The notes below the pieces were generated by a model. That model was not told the DNA's origin and searched no databases. It saw only the letters and a list, made by a program, of their open reading frames with translations. The position numbers were made by a program, and so were the translations under genes. A stretch of 64,000 nucleotides of DNA, from positions 124,001-188,000 of the forward strand of contig NZ_QKYK01000006.1 in NCBI RefSeq assembly GCF_003426815.1. Direction: 5' to 3'. Positions within the stretch are counted from its first letter, which is position 1; every line of letters starts with the position of its first letter. This stretch comes from Desertimonas flava (GTDB taxonomy: Bacteria; Actinomycetota; Acidimicrobiia; Acidimicrobiales; Ilumatobacteraceae). This document shows, piece after piece, positions 58,276 through 64,000 of the stretch.

Positions 58276-59115
58276 TCAGGATTGGGGAACGCGAGCCTTG
58301 TACGGCGGAGGGAGGAGGCCGCGTTCGTCGCGGACGTCGAACTCGACGCCGAGGTCCTCGATCCACTGGATCGAGCCGGACCTCGCCATCAGGTCGGGGG
58401 CAGTGACGAGGGCGCCGATGGCGCGACCGACGCCGAGCGGCGTCTGGGCGTCGTCGAGGTTGGAGCCCCGCTCGTCGGCCCACGCCCTGATGAACTCGGT
58501 GGCCACGCTGCCGGGGTAGACGGTGCAGCAGGCGATGCCCTTCGGCTCGAGCTCGATCGCCATGTCGGCACCGAGCCGGTCGAGGCCGGCCTTGCCCGCT
58601 CCGTAGGACGCGCTGAAGTGGTACGACTGCCCGCCCGGCGAGGACACGTTGACGATCGCCCCTCCCGGACCGGCGGCGAACAGCAACGGCGCGGCGTGCC
58701 ACGACGCCACGTAGTGGGCGCGCAAACCGATCCCCACCTGGTCGTCCCAGATCGACACGGGATGGTCCCAGAAGCCGCCACCCCAAGCAGGGGGGTCGGG
58801 GATCTTGTAGACGTTGTTCACCAGCACGTCGAGGCGCCCGTGGTCGGCGGCGACGCGTGTGAAGAGGGCGGCGATCTGCTCGTCGTCGCCGTGGTCGGTG
58901 GCAACCGGGATGCCGGCGCCGCCGGCCTCGGTGACCAGCCGTGCCGACGTGTCGATCGTCAGCTCGCCGTCGCCGGTCGAGCGCCCGGTGACGTACACGG
59001 TGGCGCCGAGCTCGCCGAGGGCGATCGCCGTGCCGCGGCCGATGCCGCGGCTCGATCCGGTGACCACGGCGACCTTGCCGGCCAGCGGCCGGGTGGTCTC
59101 GTCTGACGTCGTCAT
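58276..59115 (-). CDS. short-chain dehydrogenase/reductase (DHRS1-like)
   Basis: 279 aa SDR. Cofactor motif TGSSRGIG near residue 19, TGRST after strand 2 (NADP-type Arg), NNVY in place of NNAG near 95, catalytic Ser in VNVSSPGG near 160 and YxxxK in SYGAGKAG near 171. The NNVY replacement and the extended PPAWGGGFWDHPVSIWD insert are features of the DHRS1-like group. ATG at 59115 overlaps the P450 stop (ATGA). Last gene of a coupled four-gene minus-strand operon (PEP-utilizing protein, F420 oxidoreductase, P450, SDR). Confidence 0.88.
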   Translation of the reverse strand: MTTSDETTRPLAGKVAVVTGSSRGIGRGTAIALGELGATVYVTGRSTGDGELTIDTSARLVTEAGGAGIPVATDHGDDEQIAALFTRVAADHGRLDVLVNNVYKIPDPPAWGGGFWDHPVSIWDDQVGIGLRAHYVASWHAAPLLFAAGPGGAIVNVSSPGGQSYHFSASYGAGKAGLDRLGADMAIELEPKGIACCTVYPGSVATEFIRAWADERGSNLDDAQTPLGVGRAIGALVTAPDLMARSGSIQWIEDLGVEFDVRDERGLLPPPYKARVPQS

Positions 59116-60416
59116 TGCACTGCCTCCTGGGCGGGGGTGAACTCCAGATCCAGCGACGTGAGGCCGCGGAGCATGAAGCTGGGGAAGTACTCGAAGCGGT
59201 TCGACGCCGGCAGCGTGATCGTGTCGAGGCGGCGCGAGAGCTCCTCGAGCGCGACCTTGCCTTCGAGCCGGGACAGGGCGGCGCCGAGACAGAAGTGCAC
59301 GCCCTTGCCGAACGCCAGATGTTCCTTGAGGTTGGCCCGGTCGGGATCGAACGCGTCGGGATCGTCGTAGAGCGACTCGTCCCGGTTGGCCGAGCAGTAT
59401 GCCACGACGAGCCGCGACCCGGCAGGAATGTCGACGCCTCCGAGCGTGACGTCGCGGGTGACGATGCGGAACATCCCCTGGGTCGGGGTGGACAGCCGCA
59501 GCGTCTCCTCGACGACCGCCTCCACCCGGGACGGGTCAGCCTTGACGCGGCGCCATTCCTCGGGGTGCTCGGCGAGCAGACGGATCATCTCCGTCAGCAT
59601 CTTCGTCGTCGTCTCGTTGCCGGCGACGAGCAGCTGCTGGAGGATGCTCAGCATCTCGGGCATGTCGAGCCCGCGTTCGTCGGTGACGCCGTCAGCGCTC
59701 CCCGCCCCGCCGTCGTCGGCGGCGACGCGGGCGTTGAGCAGATTGGTGAGCAGGTCGTCCTGGGGCTCGCGGCGTCGTTGTTCCAACTGGTCGGCGAAGT
59801 AGCGCTGGAAGTCGTTGACCCCCCGCTCGGCCTCGATGCGCCCGTCGATGTCGAGGGCCGTGCCGATCCCGGCGATCGAGTCGTCGGACCACTTCTTGAA
59901 GTCGGCGAGCCGCTCGTCGGGCACGTTCAGCGCGGTCGCGATCACGCGCACGGGGAGGGGGACGGCGAAGTCCGTCACGAACTCGATGCGCCCGCGCCCG
60001 ATCCACGAATCGATGAGCATGCATGTGATCGACCTGATCGCCGGCTCGAGCGCGGCGATCGCCTTCGGCGTGAAGGCCTTGGTGACCAGTCGCCGGTAAC
60101 GGGTGTGGTCGGGCGGGTCGGCGGTGAGCATCGTCGGCACCCGCGGGTAGCCCTCGGCCATCACCCCGGCCATCCGCAGCCGCTCGTCCTCGGGCAGGGG
60201 CATCGACGTCTGGCCGAACTGGTTGGAGTACGTCACCGGGTCGCGGACCACCTCGAGCACGAGGTCGTGCCGGGTCACCATGAACATGCCGAGCCCCAGC
60301 ACCTCGTGCACGGGCGCCTTGGCCCGCATCGCCGCGTAGTGCGGGAAGGGACACTGCAGTGTGGCCGGATCGAAGGGGTTGAACGAGCGCAGGTCGACGG
60401 TCGCGCCGGTGGTCAT
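59112..60416 (-). CDS. cytochrome P450
   Basis: 434 aa soluble bacterial P450. I-helix oxygen motif LLVAGNETTTK near residue 261, ExxR in VEETLRLS near 302, heme-ligand loop AFGKGVHFCLGAALSR with Cys near 372, and DPPDHTRYRRLV near 102. Resembles bacterial steroid/terpene hydroxylases of the CYP125/CYP142/CYP124-like clan (inference; assignment needs alignment). Needs ferredoxin and reductase encoded elsewhere. ATG at 60416 has GGAG upstream, in preference to a TTG 4 codons before. Overlaps the SDR gene by 4 nt. Confidence 0.93.
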   Translation of the reverse strand: MTTGATVDLRSFNPFDPATLQCPFPHYAAMRAKAPVHEVLGLGMFMVTRHDLVLEVVRDPVTYSNQFGQTSMPLPEDERLRMAGVMAEGYPRVPTMLTADPPDHTRYRRLVTKAFTPKAIAALEPAIRSITCMLIDSWIGRGRIEFVTDFAVPLPVRVIATALNVPDERLADFKKWSDDSIAGIGTALDIDGRIEAERGVNDFQRYFADQLEQRRREPQDDLLTNLLNARVAADDGGAGSADGVTDERGLDMPEMLSILQQLLVAGNETTTKMLTEMIRLLAEHPEEWRRVKADPSRVEAVVEETLRLSTPTQGMFRIVTRDVTLGGVDIPAGSRLVVAYCSANRDESLYDDPDAFDPDRANLKEHLAFGKGVHFCLGAALSRLEGKVALEELSRRLDTITLPASNRFEYFPSFMLRGLTSLDLEFTPAQEAVQ

Positions 60417-60462
60417 CGTGATCTCCAAGGGTGCGGAACGGACGTGGGTGGCCTCGTCATCG

Positions 60463-61428
60463 TCATCGGCCGGCGAGACGCTCGACCACGGGGGCGAACG
60501 ACGCGGCGACCGCCGAGCCGACGGTGACGTAGTTGATGCCGAACTCGGCGCGGCGCTGCTCGAGCTGCTCGCAGATCGCGTCCACCGACCCGATCAGGGC
60601 GTGGGGATGGCGTCCGAGCTCGTCCGCCTCGAGGCCCAGCATCGGCGCCATGTTGGCGAGGGTCGCCGCCCGGTCGTCGGTGACGACGGTGAAGTAGCCA
60701 CCGATCTCGATCTCCAGGTCGTCGAAACGCTCGCCGGCGCCGGCCCGTATCCAGTCGATCTTGCGCTTCGTCTCGGCCGCCGTGCTCGACCCGACACCCG
60801 CCGGGCCTATCTTGCCCGACGAGTTGTCGAAGTTGAGGCTGACGATGTCGGCCTCAGCACCGGCGAGCCCGAGCACGCGACGCGCTCCCCCACCGATCAT
60901 CAGGGGCGGCCGGCCGGCCGGGGGCTTCGGGACCCCCTCGAAGCCGACGGCATGGACGTATTCGCCGGTCACGTCGACGATGCCCTCGTCGAAGCAGGCC
61001 CGCAGGACGGCGATCGTCTCGACGAGACGATCGATGCGCACGCCGGGCGGGTCGAACGGCACGCCCATCGCCTCGTACTCGCCACCGAGCCATCCGGCGC
61101 CGATGCCGATCTCGAGCCGTCCGCCTGCGAAGAAGTCGATCGTCGCCAGCTCCTTGGCGAGGATCACCGGGTTCCGATAGTCGGCGCAGAGCACACGGCA
61201 TCCCACGCGGATGGTCTCGGTCGCCTCGGCGGCGACCGTCATCGCCGGGATGGCGGCGACCACTTGGACCGGGTGGTTGGTGGCGGCGAGCGCCGGCCCC
61301 GGCCCGATCACGTGATCGGCGAGGTGGAAGGCCGAGTAGCCGAGGGCCTCCGCTCGCTGCGCCTGTTCACGCCAGTCGGCGGCCGACATCGCGGTGTAGC
61401 TCTGCACACCGAAACGGAACGGCTTCAT
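60463..61428 (-). CDS. LLM-class F420-dependent oxidoreductase
   Basis: 321 aa luciferase-like fold enzyme. RFGVQSYTAMSAADWREQAQRAEALGYSAFHLADHV opening (SAADWREQAQRAEALGY near residue 15), RLEIGIGAGWLGGEYEAMGV near 105, RIDRLVETIAVLRA near 132, and PPLMIGGGARRVL near 173 mark an F420-dependent subgroup. Likely dehydrogenates or reduces a carbonyl or alkene of the pathway intermediate. ATG at 61428 has GGAGG upstream and overlaps the stop of the PEP-utilizing gene by 4 nt. Confidence 0.9.
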   Translation of the reverse strand: MKPFRFGVQSYTAMSAADWREQAQRAEALGYSAFHLADHVIGPGPALAATNHPVQVVAAIPAMTVAAEATETIRVGCRVLCADYRNPVILAKELATIDFFAGGRLEIGIGAGWLGGEYEAMGVPFDPPGVRIDRLVETIAVLRACFDEGIVDVTGEYVHAVGFEGVPKPPAGRPPLMIGGGARRVLGLAGAEADIVSLNFDNSSGKIGPAGVGSSTAAETKRKIDWIRAGAGERFDDLEIEIGGYFTVVTDDRAATLANMAPMLGLEADELGRHPHALIGSVDAICEQLEQRRAEFGINYVTVGSAVAASFAPVVERLAGR

Positions 61429-63167
61429 TTCGGAACCTCCAAGATGGTGACGGTGCCGTGGTCGGCGTCGACCGACACGAGGGCACCGTCGGGAATGCGC
61501 TCGGTGGCACCGGTGGCCGAGACCACGCAAGGCAGGCCGAGCTCGCGGCTGACGATGATGGCGTGACTGATCTGGCCACCGACGTCGACGACGACGGCGC
61601 CGACGGCCATGAACAGCGGCGTCCACGCCGGATCGGTGAGCGGGGCGACGAGCACGTCGCCGGGCCCGAGATCACCGGGCGCCGAGGGATCGGTGATCAC
61701 GCGGGCACGGCCCGTGAACGTGCCGGGTGAACCCGAGACACCGTGGAGCACGTCGCCCACGGCGGCCGGCACGGCATCGGACTCGCCTCGGCGGGCCCAC
61801 GACGTCAGCGGCGGCACGACGCCGTCGCGGATGAAGAAGGGTGGCACGAGGTCCCACAGCTCGCGCCACGCCCGGTAGCGGTCGGCGACGGTGTCCGTGA
61901 ATGACGCCGGGTCGGCGACGAACTGCTCGACCTCGGTGTCGAGGAGCATGAACACGTGCTTGGGGTCGAGCAGGTGACCGGCCTCGAAGTGCCGGCGCCC
62001 GAGTTCGCGGAACACCATGCGCCCTTCGTGCACGACGCGGATGATGTTCGTCTTGGTCCGCTCCCGCGCCGCCAGCTGGTGCGCCGCCACGAGGGCGGCT
62101 TCGAACTGGCCGGCCAGCTCCTCGCCCAGCGGGGAGACCTTGGCCCGCACCTCGGCGGCGGTCGCCTCACGCTCGGCGGCCAGACGCGCGTGGCGAGCCC
62201 GTGGCGACTCGCCGTCGTCCTGGAAGCGGATCCGGTCGAGGGCGGCGAGGACGATCTCCGGCCGGGTCTCCCAGGTCTCCGAGCTGATCTCCCACTCGTT
62301 CGGACCCCGTGACCCGTACTCGCCGATGAACTGACCGAAGTGCTCGAGGAAGTCGCCGGCCGCCGCATCGTCGGACCCCGCGAGGCGCTCGAGGAGGCCG
62401 TCGACGCCCTCGTCGAAGGCGGCGGTCAGCACGGGCGACTCCCGCACCCTGCGGGAGAGGTCCCAGAGGACGTAACCCGGCTCGGCCGAGTCGACGTCAC
62501 CGATGCCGGCGACGAGCTTCATCGGGATGGTCGGGTCGCCGATGGCGGCACCGACGGCGGCGAGGATTCCCGGCCCGATCGCCGAGCTGCTCGAGGTGAC
62601 GGTGTGGCTCTCGAACAGCTTCTGCAGCATCGGTTGAGTGGACCGGGCGTGGATCACCAGCTCCTCGTCGGTCAGCGTCGTCAGGTCCGGGCGCCGCTTC
62701 CGCAGCGAGATCGTCTCCTCACGCTCGTCGTCCCACTCCGGCCACGACGTTGTGGTCATCACCCAGCCCAGGTGCTCGGCCATCTTGGCGGTGAGGTCGG
62801 GGCGCTCGTCGAGCGGGTGGGGGACGTGGGGAGGGACGTCGGGATGGTCGCCGAAGAACGCCACGTCGAGCTGCTCGACGGTGACGACAGGGCTCCGCAC
62901 ACCCTGCATGCGCACGTTCGAGAGGTTGATGTACATGTAGCCGCCGAAGAAGCCGACCGCTTCGGGCAGCTCGGGATCGAACTCGTCCAGGTCGCATGCC
63001 CCGACCCGTACATACCCGTCCCGCCAGCCGGGCACGATGCCGTGGTCCCAGGTGAACTGCTGACCGAGCGGCGAGGCCGGGGTGGGGAGCACCTCGCCGG
63101 AGTTCGCTCTCGTGAAATGATTCCACCGTCCGGTCGTCGGCCAATCCGTGATCCAGCGGTCTTCCAT
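61425..63167 (-). CDS. PEP-utilizing-enzyme mobile-domain protein (phosphohistidine domain), lacking the ATP-grasp part
   Basis: 580 aa. The C-terminal domain (about 490-570) is the swivelling phosphohistidine domain of PEP synthase and PPDK: GVSGSPGTFTGRARV near 482 and GGQISHAIIVSRELGLPCVV near 531 with the phospho-carrying His near 536. The N-terminal 460 residues match no motif I know: no ATP-grasp nucleotide motif and no PEP-binding TIM-barrel. They contain WTWDHGIVPGW-like and EYGSRGPNEWE segments also known from the middle of rifampin phosphotransferase-like proteins, so the protein may work with a separate ATP-grasp subunit. ATG at 63167 follows AAGGGGGA; leads the operon with F420 oxidoreductase, P450 and SDR. 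Confidence 0.82.
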   Translation of the reverse strand: MEDRWITDWPTTGRWNHFTRANSGEVLPTPASPLGQQFTWDHGIVPGWRDGYVRVGACDLDEFDPELPEAVGFFGGYMYINLSNVRMQGVRSPVVTVEQLDVAFFGDHPDVPPHVPHPLDERPDLTAKMAEHLGWVMTTTSWPEWDDEREETISLRKRRPDLTTLTDEELVIHARSTQPMLQKLFESHTVTSSSSAIGPGILAAVGAAIGDPTIPMKLVAGIGDVDSAEPGYVLWDLSRRVRESPVLTAAFDEGVDGLLERLAGSDDAAAGDFLEHFGQFIGEYGSRGPNEWEISSETWETRPEIVLAALDRIRFQDDGESPRARHARLAAEREATAAEVRAKVSPLGEELAGQFEAALVAAHQLAARERTKTNIIRVVHEGRMVFRELGRRHFEAGHLLDPKHVFMLLDTEVEQFVADPASFTDTVADRYRAWRELWDLVPPFFIRDGVVPPLTSWARRGESDAVPAAVGDVLHGVSGSPGTFTGRARVITDPSAPGDLGPGDVLVAPLTDPAWTPLFMAVGAVVVDVGGQISHAIIVSRELGLPCVVSATGATERIPDGALVSVDADHGTVTILEVPK

Positions 63168-63241
63168 CGGTCCCCCTTGCCAATCCGTACGGGTGCGAGC
63201 GTCATCCCCAAGCGACCCGTCCGCTCCGAGTGACCCGTAAA

Positions 63242-63259
63242 ACTAACTGATGGATTAGT
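63242..63259. promoter_or_regulatory. candidate operator between PEP-utilizing operon and Rieske gene
   Basis: Inverted arms ACTAA and TTAGT with an 8-base spacer (ACTAACTGATGGATTAGT) in the divergent 144-base region. AACTGATGGATT is similar to GACTGATAGGTT upstream of the ABM gene (about 56730-56741). The regulator is not in the window. Confidence 0.4.
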
Positions 63260-63311
63260 ATGTTGTCACGGTCGCCGGGGGCTGGCGCCGTGACGAGGAG
63301 GACGCGCAGGG

Positions 63312-64000
63312 ATGATTCCGGAGACTCGACCGAACGACTGGGACGAGATCGTCGCCAGGCTGCTCGTGCACCTCGATGCGGGGACGACGGACTCGGCGGA
63401 CGGCGTTCACGCCGTCGACGTGAGCGACTACCTCGATGCCGATCGGTGGGCTCGCGAAATGGATCGCATCTTCCGCCACTCGCCGGTGGTCGTCGCCCTC
63501 ACGGCCCACCTTCCCGAACCCGGCTCGTACCGGTCGATCGACCTGGCCGGGATCCCCGTGCTGTCGGTGCGCCAGGCCGACGGGAGCGTCCGGGCGTTCA
63601 TCAACGCCTGCCGTCACCGTGGCGCCCAGATCGTCGCCCACGGCACCGGCAAGGCCCGCCGGTTCACCTGCCCGTACCACGCGTGGAGCTACGACGGCAG
63701 CGGTGCCCTGCTCGGCGTGGCCGGTCGTCCCACGTTCGGCGACATCGCCGACAACCATCAGCAGCTCACCGAGCTGCCGTGCGCCGAGCGTTCCGGGTTC
63801 GTCTTCGCCGTGCTCGACCCCGCCGTCTCGTTCGACGTCGACGAGTGGCTCGCCGGGTACGGCCCGATCCTCGACGCCCTCGGGCTCGACGACGTCGAGC
63901 TGCTCGACGAGCGCGAGCTCATCGGCCCCAACTGGAAGGTCGCCTACGACGGGTACGTCGACGGCTACCACCTCGACATCCTCCACAAGGACACCCTCGG
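63312..64000 (+). CDS. Rieske non-heme iron oxygenase, 3' end beyond window
   Basis: First 229 residues of an oxygenase alpha subunit. Rieske motif complete: ACRHRGAQIV (near residue 97) and CPYHAWSYD (near 119). The start of the mononuclear iron site is visible as GPNWKVAYDGYVDGYHLDILHK near 205, with Asp-x3-His-x4-His spacing as at 41230-42426. ATG at 63312 follows GAGGAGG. Divergent from the PEP-utilizing/P450 operon, so probably part of the same pathway. Open frame runs off the end of the window. Confidence 0.9.
   Translation, partial: MIPETRPNDWDEIVARLLVHLDAGTTDSADGVHAVDVSDYLDADRWAREMDRIFRHSPVVVALTAHLPEPGSYRSIDLAGIPVLSVRQADGSVRAFINACRHRGAQIVAHGTGKARRFTCPYHAWSYDGSGALLGVAGRPTFGDIADNHQQLTELPCAERSGFVFAVLDPAVSFDVDEWLAGYGPILDALGLDDVELLDERELIGPNWKVAYDGYVDGYHLDILHKDTL

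Noticed and set aside
63255-63986. Minus-strand 243-codon open frame at the window end
   Set aside because: Antisense shadow of the partial Rieske oxygenase, whose C-x-H and C-x2-H motifs are on the plus strand.
1-64000. tRNA, rRNA, CRISPR array, insertion sequence, prophage or plasmid origin
   Set aside because: None was seen on reading both strands; no CCA-ended cloverleaf, no regularly spaced repeats, no transposase, integrase or replication protein.

Overview
The window is about 70% GC, densely packed, and reads as the chromosome of a high-GC actinobacterium. Genes for F420/deazaflavin-type enzymes (two luciferase-like monooxygenases, a Ddn/DUF385 protein, PPOX proteins), a DinB protein, many acyl-CoA-type enzymes, GTG/TTG starts and 4-nt ATGA/GTGA gene overlaps fit a free-living heterotroph, possibly of the class Acidimicrobiia (inference from gene content; no rRNA or marker gene is present to prove it). 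I count 59 protein-coding genes, the first and last cut by the window ends. I see no tRNA, rRNA, CRISPR array, insertion sequence or prophage.

Layout. (1) 1-2999: a partial DHA2-type MFS exporter, a crotonase and two PPOX-fold flavin/F420 proteins. (2) 3111-18143: a catabolic island with a FAH-fold hydrolase, two AMP-forming acyl-CoA ligases, a complete five-gene peptide/nickel-type ABC importer, an MBL-fold hydrolase, a GntR/FCD regulator, an SMP-30 lactonase and a P-type cation ATPase. The same 20-bp operator-like site lies in both divergent promoter regions, suggesting one GntR regulon. (3) 18121-20724: folE and folP, a Ddn-like protein and a DinB protein. (4) 20737-30786: one tightly coupled operon, amidase - carboxylesterase - aldehyde dehydrogenase - branched-chain-type binding protein - a LivH-LivM-LivG triple fusion - LivF, with a divergent TetR regulator. 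(5) 30792-34862: a LacI-controlled module with an enolase-superfamily dehydratase, a VOC protein and an MDR reductase, and LacI-type palindromes at both target promoters.

(6) 35001-37929: an L,D-transpeptidase and a SulP anion transporter. (7) 37989-50258: a second CoA-dependent catabolic island with an acyl-CoA ligase, an SDR, a Rieske oxygenase, a full Liv-type ABC importer in one operon with a DUF35 protein, a TetR and an Ltp2-like thiolase, and a phosphoesterase. Two paralogous TetR regulators and repeated CTAGGG(A/T)CGTTAG-type sites tie it together. (8) 50236-54233: a molybdopterin oxidoreductase, an iron-siderophore-type binding protein and a secreted protein of unknown function. (9) 54322-64000: a luciferase-like oxidoreductase, SnoaL, alpha/beta-hydrolase, ABM-fold protein and an unknown protein; then a coupled operon of a PEP-utilizing-type phosphohistidine protein, F420 oxidoreductase, P450 and SDR, divergent from a second Rieske oxygenase.

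The window thus looks like a mosaic of separately regulated uptake-plus-catabolism modules, each pairing a transporter or CoA ligase with oxygenases, hydrolases and a local regulator. Substrates cannot be read from sequence; the Ltp2/DUF35, Rieske, P450 and SDR set suggests cyclic, steroid- or alicyclic-like acids (inference). Four hairpins with an invariant TGCCAGGCA centre but different outer stems sit at gene 3' ends and form the clearest unexplained non-coding signal.
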